Below, piece after piece: positions 32,760 to 42,764 of a stretch of 64,000 bases of DNA. How positions within the stretch are numbered: position 1 is the first letter of the stretch; each line of letters opens with the position of its first letter. This DNA comes from Procambarus clarkii (lineage: Eukaryota; Arthropoda; Malacostraca; Decapoda; Cambaridae): NCBI RefSeq assembly GCF_040958095.1, contig NC_091172.1, positions 24,534,557 through 24,598,556 of the forward strand, written 5' to 3'. The translations under genes were made by a program, and so were the position numbers. Under the pieces are notes generated by a model that saw nothing but the letters and a program-made list of their open reading frames with translations, was not told the DNA's origin and ran no database searches.

Positions 32760-32925
32760 TAAAATGTAAATTTGAACTTTGGAGAGATGATCTCTCACCG
32801 TCGACCTTCTCAACGAATGAAAAACTGTAAGGAAAATAGAGAAGTTCACGGTAGACTCATTGATCTCAACCCCCTTCTGTCACATTCAATAATATATGTA
32901 GACAGGGAAGACTGCTACGAATATA
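32760..32925 (+). mobile_element. Penelope-like element 3' terminus, diverged third copy
   Basis: In the + orientation the segment AACTTTGGAGAGATGATCTC to AATAATATATGTAGACAGGG and AAGACTGCTACGAATAT parallels the end of the right-hand Penelope-like copy at 34355-34500 (ATTTTGGAGAAGTGATTTTT; AATAATATATGTCTACAGGA). The divergence shows it is older than the palindrome arms. Confidence 0.65.
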
Positions 32926-32949
32926 TATATATACATATATATATATATT
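32924..32949. repeat. (AT)n run
   Basis: A short AT array separates the diverged 3' terminus from the left arm of the palindrome. Confidence 0.85.
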
Positions 32950-33073
32950 ATTAAATATGACCGAAAAAGTAAGATTAATAATTCTAACACGAATTTTCTC
33001 AATCTTTCGTACATTATGCTTCACTGTTGGAGGTAAATCAAAAATCACTTCTCCAAAATTCATTTTTATTTCT

Positions 33074-33126
33074 AGTCTGACGCGACACGGGCGCGTTTCG
33101 TAAAACTTATTACATTTTCAAAGACT
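33074..33126 (-). ncRNA. Degenerate hammerhead-ribozyme-like motif (left arm)
   Basis: Mirror copy of the motif at 34293-34345; see that entry for stems and core. Confidence 0.45.
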
Positions 33127-33347
33127 TCACAAATACACAACTGATTAGAACTTGCGTTTCCCTGATTTTATATCTACATTTGAGTGAGGTGGGAAGGGTG
33201 ATGTGGCATTACATTTGAGTGAGGTGGGAAGGATGATGTGGCATTAACACAAGACAGAACACTAGAGGATATTAATAGGGTATTAAAAGTATCAACACAA
33301 GACAGAACAGAAACAATGGGTATTGAATAGAAGTGTTTGTAGAAAGC

Positions 33348-33707
33348 CTATTGGTCCATATTTCTTGATGCTTCTATATTGGAGCGGAGTCTTGAGGTGG
33401 GTAGAATATAGTTGTGCATTAATTGGCTGTTGATTGCTGGTGTTGACTTCTTGATGTGTAGTGCCTCGCAAACGTCAAGCCGCCTGCTATCGCTGTATCT
33501 ATCGATGATTTCTGTGTTGTTTACTAGGATTTCTCTGGCGATGGTTTGGTTATGGGAAGAGATTATATGTTCCTTAATGGAGCCCTGTTGTTTATGCATC
33601 GTTAAACGCCTAGAAAGAGATGTTGTTGTCTTGCCTATATACTGGGTTTTTTGGAGCTTACAGTCCCCAAGTGGGCATTTGAAGGCATAGACGACGTTAG
33701 TCTCTTT
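33348..33707 (-). pseudogene. GIY-YIG endonuclease domain of Penelope-like element (left arm)
   Basis: Reads the same 119 residues as the right arm (33712-34071) on the opposite strand: VVYAFKCPLGDC, QYIGKT, SRRLTMH, EALHI and PAINSQ. It is cut at its N-terminus by the palindrome centre, so it is a fragment without reverse transcriptase. Confidence 0.85.
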
Positions 33708-33711
33708 TAAA

Positions 33712-34071
33712 AAAGAGACTAACGTCGTCTATGCCTTCAAATGCCCACTTGGGGACTGTAAGCTCCAAAAAACCCAGTATATAGGCAAGACAACAACATC
33801 TCTTTCTAGGCGTTTAACGATGCATAAACAACAGGGCTCCATTAAGGAACATATAATCTCTTCCCATAACCAAACCATCGCCAGAGAAATCCTAGTAAAC
33901 AACACAGAAATCATCGATAGATACAGCGATAGCAGGCGGCTTGACGTTTGCGAGGCACTACACATCAAGAAGTCAACACCAGCAATCAACAGCCAATTAA
34001 TGCACAACTATATTCTACCCACCTCAAGACTCCGCTCCAATATAGAAGCATCAAGAAATATGGACCAATAG
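33712..34071 (+). pseudogene. GIY-YIG endonuclease domain of Penelope-like element (right arm)
   Basis: An open frame of 119 codons from the palindrome centre to the stop at 34069-34071. Motifs in order: VVYAFKCPLGDC (residues 4-15; it fuses the first GIY-YIG strand with the CPxGxC motif typical of Penelope-like elements), QYIGKT (22-27), the catalytic Arg region SLSRRLTMH (30-38), GSIKEH (42-47), the Glu of EALHI (about 82-86) and the Asn of PAINSQ (about 92-97). Known role: this domain nicks target DNA for retrotransposition in Penelope-like elements. The N-terminal reverse transcriptase is missing, so the copy cannot move by itself. Confidence 0.85.
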
Positions 34072-34292
34072 GCTTTCTACAAACACTTCTATTCAATACC
34101 CATTGTTTCTGTTCTGTCTTGTGTTGATACTTTTAATACCCTATTAATATCCTCTAGTGTTCTGTCTTGTGTTAATGCCACATCATCCTTCCCACCTCAC
34201 TCAAATGTAATGCCACATCACCCTTCCCACCTCACTCAAATGTAGATATAAAATCAGGGAAACGCAAGTTCTAATCAGTTGTGTATTTGTGA

Positions 34293-34345
34293 AGTCTTTG
34301 AAAATGTAATAAGTTTTACGAAACGCGCCCGTGTCGCGTCAGACT
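34293..34345 (+). ncRNA. Degenerate hammerhead-ribozyme-like motif (right arm)
   Basis: The order is stem I 5' strand AGTCT (34293-34297), an 8-nt core TTGAAAAT where CTGANGA is expected, stem II GTAA/TTAC, GAAA, stem III (A)CGCG/CGCG(T) with loop CCCGTGT, cleavage triplet GTC at 34338-34340, and stem I 3' strand AGACT. Hammerheads are known in Penelope-like elements. All helices fit, but the core lacks the conserved G8 and is one base too long, so activity is doubtful. Confidence 0.5.
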
Positions 34346-34508
34346 AGAAATAAAAATGAATTTTGGAGAAGTGATTTTTGATTTACCTCCAACAGTGAAG
34401 CATAATGTACGAAAGATTGAGAAAATTCGTGTTAGAATTATTAATCTTACTTTTTCGGTCATATTTAATAATATATGTCTACAGGAAAGACTGCTACCAA
34501 AATATACT

Positions 34509-34509
<1 letters not shown>

Positions 34510-34595
<86 letters not shown>
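34510..34595. repeat. (AT)n microsatellite
   Basis: AT array at the 3' end of the right Penelope-like copy. Confidence 0.95.
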
Positions 34596-34599
<4 letters not shown>

Positions 34600-34601
<2 letters not shown>

Positions 34602-35399
34602 TACATATTATCTGGGACACCTAGTGAAAATGGGTACACAGCTGGGTGATGTAAATTAGGTGAGAGTCGCCTTGAGAGAACACGAGCCAATTACAACGTA
34701 TACCTGGAATCAGTGTCTCTCCCCTACCCTTCCCCTCTCCCTCCCCTCTCCCTCCTCTCTCCCTCCCCTCTCCCTTCCCCTCTCACCCTGGAGCAGGAAC
34801 GATACTCTTTTTATCGGTCCGTCTATCACCCTCGTACGTCCGCTATAAATCTGATAGCAGGCTACCTTACAGTGTGGAGTGTGATGGGGGGGGGGGAGGT
34901 CGGGGATGTGGTTTATGGTGGGGGGGGGGGGTGGATAGGGATGTGGTTTGCAGGGTTGGGGGACGAAATAGCAGTCCTTCCCTTCCTGTCCATTCTTCCC
35001 TTTAATCCAATTCCTTATCTTCTCCCTCTATTTCTATCAACCTCGTCATTTCTCCTCCTTATTTTTTTGTTTGTCTTATCTATCCTAAATTTTCCTCCGG
35101 TTCCTTTTCCCTCCATTTCTGTCTTTATCATCCCATTTCTATTATCCTCGCCTCCTCTTACTCATTTTTTCTCTCTCTCTTTAACTCTCTTCATTTGGTT
35201 CTGTCTCATCATTTCATGTTTCCTCTTTTTATCACAATCTTCCTATCTGATTTTTTCCCTTCCTGCATCTTCTCTTTCTCCTCCTCCTCCTCCTCCTTCT
35301 CCTTCTCCTCTTTACTCCCTCATCTTCACCACTTTCTTCTCACAGAGACAAGCTACATAGTCACAGCTCACATTCTTTTTGTGCCACTTTCAAATTCCT
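34600..35399. other. Low-complexity sequence, no gene supported
   Basis: CCCTCTCCCT repeats at 34720-34790, G runs at 34885-34935 and a long pyrimidine tract to 35340. The 215-aa frame at 34713-35360 is Ser/Leu/Pro low complexity. Confidence 0.55.
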
Positions 35400-35712
35400 G
35401 TTTTTAATCCTTTCCTCGACCTACTTTTAACTCTCTTATTGATCTATTTTCAATTCCTTCATCAACCTATTTTTTTTATAATTTTTATCGACCTATTTTA
35501 ATCCTCTCGCCAACCTATTTTAACCCTCTCATTGATCTATTTTTTTTAACCCATCCATCGACCTATTTTTAACTCTCTTATCAACCTTTTTTTAACCTTT
35601 TCATCGCCGTAATTTTAACCCCCAATTTAATCTATTTTTTTGCCCTTTCATCGACCAGTTTTTAACCCTCTTATCAACCTATTTTCCACGTTTTTTCTGT
35701 TTATTTTTAACG
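35400..35712. repeat. Degenerate T-rich tandem repeat, about 30-35 bp
   Basis: Recurring ATCGACCTATTTTTAAC and CTCTCATCAACCTATTTT units with variable length. An old, decayed array. Confidence 0.7.
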
Positions 35713-35873
35713 CATTGATCGTCCCCCCCTATCTTAATTGTATTTTTTTCCGGAGCTGTGGTTGTGGGGGCGTCACTCCGGGTACTTGGGGGGGGGGGGA
35801 CTCCTAGTAACTCCTCTAGAAGAACTCCTAATAACTCCTCCTCTCTAACTTGTACTCTTGCCGTCTGTCCCTG

Positions 35874-36185
35874 CTCCAGTCTTTGGTCAGCTCCAGTCTT
35901 TGGTCTGCTCCAGTCTTTGGTCTGCTCCAGTCCTTGGTCTGCTCCAGTCCTTGGTCTGCTCCAGTCCTTGGTCTGCTCCAGTCCTTGGTCTGCTTCAGTC
36001 CTTGGTCTGCTCCAGTCTTTGGTCTGCTCCAGACTTTGTTCAGCTCCAGTCTTTGTTCAGCTCCAGTCCTTCGACTGCCCCATTCTTTGGTCTGCTCCGG
36101 TATTTGGTCTGCTCCAGTCTTTGGTCTGCTCCGGTCTTTGGTCTGCTCCAGTCTTCGGTCTGCTCCGGTCTTTGGTCTGCTTTCA
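35874..36185. repeat. 17-bp minisatellite, about 18 copies
   Basis: The unit is CCAGTCTTTGGTCTGCT, with CCTTGG, TTCGG and CTGTTCAG variants. Confidence 0.95.
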
Positions 36186-36269
36186 TGCCTTTACTGTGTT
36201 GGGTAAAAGTAACACAGGAAGGTTTTTCGTGGCAGTGTGTTTTAAAGGGAGAAGTTTCTCTGTTGAAGT

Positions 36270-36420
36270 ATGTCAGTGTATTGGGAGGTAGGGAGGGGGG
36301 GTGGGACGATGGAGGAGGAGGAGGAGGAGGGGAGGGGAGGGGTGGACGTTGGAGAAGAGGGGGGGAGGGGGGGAGAGGTGTTTTGGTGGGGATAGGGGGG
36401 GGGGGTAGGAAGTAGCGGCG
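36270..36420. repeat. G-rich low-complexity tract
   Basis: GGA and GGGG runs without a fixed period. Confidence 0.75.
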
Positions 36421-37124
36421 GAAATAGTTGACGAAAGGAAATGAAGTTGAGACGGAGTGTTGGAGGTGAGGATAAATAGATAGTGTTGGAGGCGATAATA
36501 GATAGATATACTTTCATTCGTAACTGTTCATTTTGAACACTTAAAGTTGCGTTAGTTTACACAAGTTTACAGTAAATTTACCTAAGAGCAAGTCCTAATA
36601 ATAACATAACATGAAATGTCTGTAATGATAAACTGAATACCCAGATATTAGAGTTACATCTAAGAAACAACATTTATCAGTGATTTTAAAATCATCACAG
36701 TTGCCAAACTCGGACTAAGAAACTATTTCCCCTAACAACTTATACCAACCGTTAGAGTAATGGCTGACCTAAACAGGTGTACACCACTCTAAGTCACACT
36801 TTACATTTTGATTTAGAGTGATTAACATTTAGCTTGCAATTTGAAAGGTGAGATGTATTAGAACAATGATGCGTAGTTAACCATTAGAGCAGCGCCAGAT
36901 GTCTTCCCACACTTCACAAAAGTAGGATATTGAGAGTGCAATTTAAACTTTAAGAAACTAATAATCATTCAGTGAATTTATATAAACAAAAAATTCACCA
37001 TCTCAGCTATCTCTATCCACTGATTCTAGGACGCTCGAGGAGCAAAATCACTCCAAACACGCAGTTCATGCATGTATCATTTTATTTTGGAAGTGATTAG
37101 CATGAGGACGGTGGGCGTGGGTAC
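36421..37124. other. Apparently unique AT-rich sequence
   Basis: About 700 bp without tandem structure or a recognisable element; no long frame. An AATAAA-type signal on the minus strand (AAAATAAAATGA near 37085) is the only motif of note. Confidence 0.5.
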
Positions 37125-37180
37125 GAGGGGGGTGGGCGGCCGGGGTATGAGTTTATAAGGGCGTGGGCGGGAGTGGGCGT
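37125..37180 (-). promoter_or_regulatory. TATA plus GC-box promoter-like segment
   Basis: Read on the minus strand, CGCCCACTCCCGCCCACGCC (GC/CACCC boxes, about 37160-37180) is followed by CTTATAAACTC with TATAAA at 37152-37157. An initiation site would be expected near 37125. The inverted CCAAT array lies 160-490 bp upstream in the same sense. No convincing downstream gene is seen on the minus strand. Confidence 0.3.
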
Positions 37181-37319
37181 CTGGCCTTAAGCGTCGAGCC
37201 AGTTGGGCGCAGGAGTCCTTGAGCGCCAAGCACGGCTTCGCGCCCCCTTTTAATCCTTTGCTGGTCCTCAACAAGAACTTTTACGCTTGACAAATTGGAG
37301 GCAGACATACTGCTTGCTT

Positions 37320-37640
37320 TCCCTGCTGGCTGGTTCACTGATTGGCTGGTTCACTGATTGGCTGGTTCACTGATTGGCTGGTTCATTGATTGGCTGGTTC
37401 ACTGACTGGCTGGTTCACTGATTGGCTGGGTCACTGATTGGCTGGTTCATTGATTGGCTGGTTCACTGACTGGCTGGTTCACTGATTGGCTGGGTCACTG
37501 ACTGGCTGGTTTACTGATTGGCTGGTTCACTGATGGCTGGTTCACTGACTGGCTGGTTCACTGACTGGCTGGTTCTCTGATTGGCTCAGCTCCTGATTGG
37601 CTGGTTCACTGATTGGCTCATCTCCTGATTGGCTTGCTTG
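37320..37640 (-). repeat. 16-bp minisatellite of inverted CCAAT boxes, about 20 copies
   Basis: The + unit is CTGATTGGCTGGTTCA. On the minus strand each perfect unit contains AGCCAATCAG, an ideal NF-Y (CCAAT) site, at 16-bp spacing. Several units have ACTGG instead of ATTGG and lose the site; units toward 37640 vary in length. Confidence 0.9.
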
Positions 37641-38197
37641 CTCACTCATGAAATGCAAATTCAACTAAATATTTTACATTTTATTTATAAACACAAGACT
37701 GTTGATGAGATTCCGAAGGAGTTTATCCACTTAAAAGCCACTAGGGTCAGAAAATGATTTCAAGTAACAAGTATTTTGAAGGAGAGGAGTTCTAGGCGAG
37801 AAATGCGTCAAGCCAGCAACGACAGCCGGATAGAACCGCACTCCCTGTAAGCCGATTATCCCAACAAAAGTTGGAATTGACGCAACTAGTGGTGGTAATC
37901 CCTTCCCCCTCCCCCCCCCCCATGGTGGTAGGTAGAATATCACTCTCTCTCTCCTCTATAGCCAGTCTCTGTTTTTCCCTTCGCGCAGTACAATGACGAA
38001 AAGGTTCACAGGAGATAGAGTTGCGAGCATTCGGAATTCGAACGCCGCCATGGGTTCGTGTAATTCGAACGCGACCATGGGTTCATGGGTGGTCTATGGA
38101 GGAGCAGACGTGGTTATGTTCCGGATCCTGAGTGGTTCGCTTTCATGTTCAAACTTAATTTCGTTCGAGGTACTCTGTTCTGCTTTTCCTTAACGTC

Positions 38198-38199
<2 letters not shown>
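37641..38199. other. No gene supported; one short duplication
   Basis: A 27-bp unit (ATTCGAACGCCGCCATGGGT) is present twice at 38035-38088. The 66-codon frame at 37993-38193 lies behind an acceptor-like TGTTTTTCCCTTCGCGCAG but has no known domain. Confidence 0.4.
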
Positions 38200-38200
<1 letters not shown>

Positions 38201-38292
<92 letters not shown>

Positions 38293-38340
38293 CACACACA
38301 CACACATTAGGCACACATATACATACACATTGTGTGTGTG
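38201..38340. repeat. (AT)n microsatellite with CA/GT edge
   Basis: Pure AT at 38201-38289, then short CA and GT runs. Confidence 0.95.
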
Positions 38341-38885
38341 TATTTACAGTCCAGTGACTCTGATAAAAATTAAATAATACTATTTGATTGTATATTGAAA
38401 GCTAAACTAAGCCTTTTATATAAATACCTAATAAGAGGATTTAACCCAGTCCACAGAATTATTAACACTCCAGCAAACATATTTACAGTTAATCGTATTA
38501 TTATATAACTCGTGTTCGCATTTGTTAAAAGAAAAATATACATATATCTGTATAAAATAGAATGTCAGTCCACAATAGGAGATTAGATACTTAGGGCTAG
38601 TCTCAGTAAACGTTACAGAATTAATGGTAATCTTATGTGAAGTGTTATAGGGAGATCGGGGAAGGTTCCCCCATGCCGTCCCTTGAAGAACGTTCAGTCC
38701 TATCTGAAGAAGATCCCATCACGATGTTGGTGGATATGAAATATGGCTCCTCACATCCGTAGACTTTCGCATGTGTCGAAATATTTATGTATTCAGGACA
38801 ATGACATGTAAATGTTCTGATGACAGATGTGCTTTCTGGGAGCAACGTTTTGGTTACAGTGATAGAGAAAGTGTGGAGGAGTTAC
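38341..38885. other. No recognisable feature
   Basis: AT-rich, no tandem repeat, only short open frames. Confidence 0.5.
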
Positions 38886-38965
38886 ACGTCCCATCCCAAA
38901 TCCTTATCCATACCCCCCTTCCAAGTGCTATATAGTCGTAATGGCTTGGTGCTTGCCTCTGATAG
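38886..38965 (+). mobile_element. SINE3 3' part
   Basis: CCCATCCCAAATCCTTATCC and GTAATGGCTTGGTGCTTGCC, then CTGATAGTTC. Head absent. Confidence 0.75.
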
Positions 38966-39213
38966 TTCTTTCCATTCTTAATACTGAAAATGTTAATTTT
39001 CAAGGAATTAATGTGGGAAAAAATAGAGATCTCGGCGATATAGACGACTCTTAAATGACAAGAGTCCTGGGTTAATTGAATGAGAACTTTCGTGTATAAT
39101 GCACGACACAAACTGATGACATAATAATGATACGTGATATGTAATAATGACAAACTTGAACCCTACACTGTCCAACTTTGTACTGACACAGAATATGCAA
39201 AACACGTAACGAG

Positions 39214-39306
39214 GAACAAATCCACAAGGGCCGTGACGAGGGTTCGAACCTACGTCCGAGAGGATCCCAGACGTTGCCTTATTCGATTGAGCTACGACAT
39301 GGTTAA
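39214..39306 (-). mobile_element. SINE2 (tRNA-derived), copy 2
   Basis: Matches 31034-31126: trailer, B-box GGTTCGAACC (palindromic here) and A-box-like TAGCTCAATCGAATAAGGCA on the minus strand. Confidence 0.75.
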
Positions 39307-39424
39307 AAGAATTGCAACCGGAAGTTCTACTGAACTTACTCGCATCCTGCAGCCTCTCCGAGACACAAACCAGGATTTTACACAATTCCTCCCATGCACC
39401 CGGGCTCTATCAATAAGCTGTTCT

Positions 39425-39510
39425 ACCTCTTGTTGTTGTTGTTGTTTCAGATTTGCTACTTGGAACAAAAAGTTCCAAGAAGCACGGGCTATGGTGAGCC
39501 CGTAGTGTTC
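39425..39510 (+). repeat. Dispersed hairpin-rich element fragment
   Basis: A TTGTTGTTGTTGTTTCAG run, then CTTGGAAC/GTTCCAAG and CACGGGCTAT..AGCCCGTAG hairpins. The first hairpin resembles one at 7549-7571, the second one at 32559-32577. Family not recognised. Confidence 0.45.
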
Positions 39511-39649
39511 TACCTCTTCGCCTATACTTCATTACACTTGCCCTTGTGGATTTGTTCATCTGATGCATCACGCTATTGTGATTTCTGTGTGTTACGTAAC
39601 GAGGACTAAGGGAAGGGATTGGCACTAATGCAAGGACTATGGAAAGGGG

Positions 39650-40060
39650 GTCAAGTGCCTCGTGGTGGCACTGTCCGGCACTGCCCTCCCGGCTCAGCGT
39701 GGGATGTGCTGGAACATATACAACTAGTTCCGGATTGAGAGTCAGGAGAGAGTTTCATACATTTCAGACGTAGTGCCAAGGGTATGAAGGAGCACGGCTT
39801 TAATCCTGGAGTGCCACTGCCACGGTGAGTGCCACCATGTGTCGCTTGGAGTGCCTCTCTGAATTCCACGCTGTCGCGTTGAGTGCCATACTGAATGTCT
39901 CGCTGTGAACCATGCTGGGTGTCACTGAATGCCAAATTGAGTGAGTGCCAGTGTGGGTGCCACGCTCCAGTGCTGCTTGACATCGTGGCTGATGCTAGCC
40001 TCATTATACTGTCAACTGTCAACCACCACTCCCCATTTTTGGCCATGTGATCAGAATTTT
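39650..40060. other. Degenerate GAGTGCCA-rich sequence, no gene
   Basis: GAGTGCCAC-like words recur at irregular spacing at 39805-39975, possibly a decayed tandem array. The 131-aa minus frame here has no domain. Confidence 0.4.
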
Positions 40061-40227
40061 AATCCAACATTTGACAGCGCCTGACCGGGGATCGGCTTGT
40101 CAAGGCTTTTTGTTATTGAAAATATGTGCCCTCGCTCTCTGGTCATTTTGCGTTTAATGCATATTTTTGGGTTTGATGTATTTCTTTGGAGGGGAAATTT
40201 TGTGAGATTAAATCTGGTTGGACCGGT

Positions 40228-40380
40228 GCTATGTACTCAGCGCTTGAGTGAGAGTTACTGCTCTCACTCGCTCTTTGAGGGGCAGGTATTGATCTCACCC
40301 ACACTTGAGTAACAAGTACTGCTCTAAATCACGCCTGAGTGACAGGTTCTGCTGTCACCCCACTCTTGAGTGACAGTTAA
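40228..40380. repeat. Degenerate tandem repeat, about 45-48 bp, 3 copies
   Basis: CTTGAGTGACAGTTACTGCT then CTCACCCCA-type units repeat three times with indels. Confidence 0.6.
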
Positions 40381-40500
40381 ATGATTATATTTTGTTGAAC
40401 TTACGAAAATGATTTCCTAAGTATATCCTCTTAGACTTAAGTATATTGAATCCTAATTCCCTCCTGGACGTGGTTAGTGTACTCACTACACTTGCTTTTT

Positions 40501-40501
<1 letters not shown>

Positions 40502-40579
<78 letters not shown>
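40502..40579. repeat. (CA)n microsatellite
   Basis: Pure CA array abutting the 5' break of the next LINE copy. Confidence 0.95.
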
Positions 40580-40581
<2 letters not shown>

Positions 40582-40719
40582 TCATACTTTTAAAATTAGG
40601 TATGATAGGAAAATGGGACAGGAGTCATTGCTGTAAACAACCGATGGCTGGAAAGGCGGGATCCAAGAGCCAATGCTCGATCCTGCAAGCACAAATAGGT
40701 GAGTACAAATAGGTGAGTA
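40580..40719 (+). mobile_element. LINE family A 3' end, 5'-truncated
   Basis: Contains ATTAGGTATGATAGGAAAAT, GGGACAGGAGTCATTGCTGT, GGCGGGATCCAAGAGCC and two copies of ACAAATAGGTGAGTAC at the end. It parallels the 5.2-kb copy closely. Confidence 0.85.
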
Positions 40720-40806
40720 CACACTCACTCACTCACTCACTCACTCACTCACTCACTCACTCACTCACTCACTCACTCACTCACTCACTCACTCACTCAC
40801 TCACTC
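40720..40806. repeat. (CACT)n tetranucleotide microsatellite
   Basis: About 21 CACT/ACTC units begin directly in the GTGAGTACACACTCACTC end of the LINE tail. Confidence 0.95.
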
Positions 40807-40814
40807 ACACACTC

Positions 40815-41526
40815 TTTTCTCTCTCTTTCCTTATCCCCATTTTCCCACACCCCCATTCCACTACCCTCCTTCTTCTGTTACCCATTCCCCCCCTCCCCGC
40901 TCCCCCCTACCCTTCACCCCAACCTTCTACCACTACACAACACCCCCCCCCCTCTTCCCTACCCCATTACCTCTTCCCTCTCCCTTACCTCACACCATAC
41001 CCATTATCCAACACCCCCTCTTCCCTCCCCCCTACCCCATTCCCCTCCCCTACCCTACCAGAGGTAGTTGTGGGTCGTATCATTACTGCAACAACCCATT
41101 ACTTCCACCATTAATGGCCAGTCAAAATTTACTCTCTTTATTGCTCTCAAATAAAGCGATCAAGTCCTTTATAGGCCAAACTTTGACCCATTTCGACCCC
41201 TTTTGACCAAAGTTCCTGTCCAAGCTCCTTATTTGGCAAATTGGAATAGTTTACTCTCCCTGTATTTAATGTTATGCCCTATTACGAAATTTGTCCGCCT
41301 GTTGCTGGGGGTTTTAAAGTAAGTAAAAAAAATGGTAAAATTGTCATTTTTTTTTAAACTCGTTTCATGGAATTTTATGGCTACTCTATTTTTTTCCCCC
41401 GGCTATATTTTTTTACGCATGTTTGCTTCCCCCGATGATAGTTTCATGGAGATTTTGACCCCGGTAATTTAGAGGTTTATTTTGGAATTTTGGGGTATTT
41501 TGGTGTTAAAGGCGGGGCCAGGCTGC

Positions 41527-41527
<1 letters not shown>
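40815..41527. other. C-rich then AT-rich sequence, no gene
   Basis: C-rich low complexity to about 41060, then T-rich DNA with no recognisable element. Confidence 0.45.

Positions 41528-41572
<45 letters not shown>
41528..41572. repeat. (GTCT)n tetranucleotide microsatellite
   Basis: About 11 TGTC units. Confidence 0.95.
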
Positions 41573-41621
41573 GCTGGCTACGAGGGCTGGAAGGTGCTCC
41601 TTCTGTCTTACTGTGTCTAGC

Positions 41622-42060
<439 letters not shown>

Positions 42061-42166
42061 TACTCCTGGACCCTTTGCATTGCTTTTTCGTTTTATAGTA
42101 AGATTTGACTGCGTTTTATATATGGTTTCCGTTTTTATATTTTTTTTTTCATAGCGCAGTTGAAAC

Positions 42167-42643
42167 TTATCTTCGCTTATCTTGTCCTCGAAGCTTATCT
42201 TCATTTAACATCACATTATTATCTTTGGCCCATTGAAAAACTTGGCTAACATGATATTGGAGGTTTGCGGTGTCGTCTATATTGTCTACTCTGAGAACAA
42301 TCCAAGTGTCATCTGCAAAGGATGGTACAGTGTTATAGTTCGTATCCTCGTCTATGTCTGATAATATGAAGATGAGACAAAGTACGGAAGGAAGCACAGT
42401 GCCTTCGGGGATCGAACTTTTCACCGGAGATGATCCGGATGTTATTGTGTTGACTATGTTACACTTTGGATTGTGTTCGTTAGGAAGTTGAAGATCCACC
42501 TCCCGACTTTGCCAGTAAATCAATTTTGAGCGCAGTTGCGCCATGGTCACATTTGCCGAAGCTTTTGGGAATTCTGTGTATGTTACATTAGGGTTTTTGT
42601 TGTCCTCCATAGCGCCTAAGACCATGTGATAGTGATCTACCAA
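42167..42643 (-). pseudogene. LINE family C reverse transcriptase fragment
   Basis: A 158-codon minus frame includes SSIPEGTVLPSVLCLIFI (the GVPQGTVLGPLLFLIYI motif), SDIDEDTNYNTVPSFADDTW (catalytic FADD) and WAKDNNVMLNEDK. Upstream it has NPNVTYTEFPKASANV, a decayed AFDK region. This is the palm domain of a Jockey/RTE-style LINE distinct from families A and B. Endonuclease and C-terminus are missing and motif residues are altered, so it is a dead copy. Confidence 0.8.
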
Positions 42644-42764
42644 GTGTCAGAGGCTAGAGTCTGAACCCGTGTTGTCTGGGGTTGTGTGGATGTGGATATG
42701 TATATCCGTATCTATAAAACTACATAATTACACGCAGAAATCACAATAGTGGGATCCATTAAAT

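Larger units (their letters stand above)
32943..33708 (-). mobile_element. Penelope-like element 3' end, left arm
   Basis: A 5'-truncated Penelope-like retroelement on the minus strand. It contains the GIY-YIG endonuclease end of the ORF, about 370 bp of 3' untranslated DNA with a tandem pair of GTGAGGTGGGAAGGGTGATG segments, and a hammerhead-like motif at 33074-33126. The reverse transcriptase part is absent. Confidence 0.85.
32943..34476. repeat. 766-bp-arm palindrome (inverted repeat)
   Basis: Arms 32943-33708 and 33711-34476 are mirror images about position 33709.5 with a 2-nt AA spacer and no indel. All stretches I compared base by base are identical, and the translated arms are the same. 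The flanks differ outside the arms (AT array on the left, GTCTACAGG on the right). Confidence 0.95.
33711..34500 (+). mobile_element. Penelope-like element 3' end, right arm
   Basis: Plus-strand copy of the left arm that extends further, ending ATATATGTCTACAGGAAAGA then CTGCTACCAAAATATAC and an AT array. The extra end matches the diverged copy at 32888-32925, so the natural 3' terminus is here. The left arm lost it at its own AT array. Confidence 0.85.

Noticed and set aside
33412-34007. 92-codon frames MCINWLLIAGVDFL on both arms
   Set aside because: They are the antisense shadow of the GIY-YIG endonuclease frame.
37153-37338. 61-codon minus frame and an overlapping + frame (GFAPPFNPLLVLNKNFYA) near the CCAAT array
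   Set aside because: Both look mildly protein-like but are antisense to each other, lack homology I can recognise and have no splice or start support, so neither is called.
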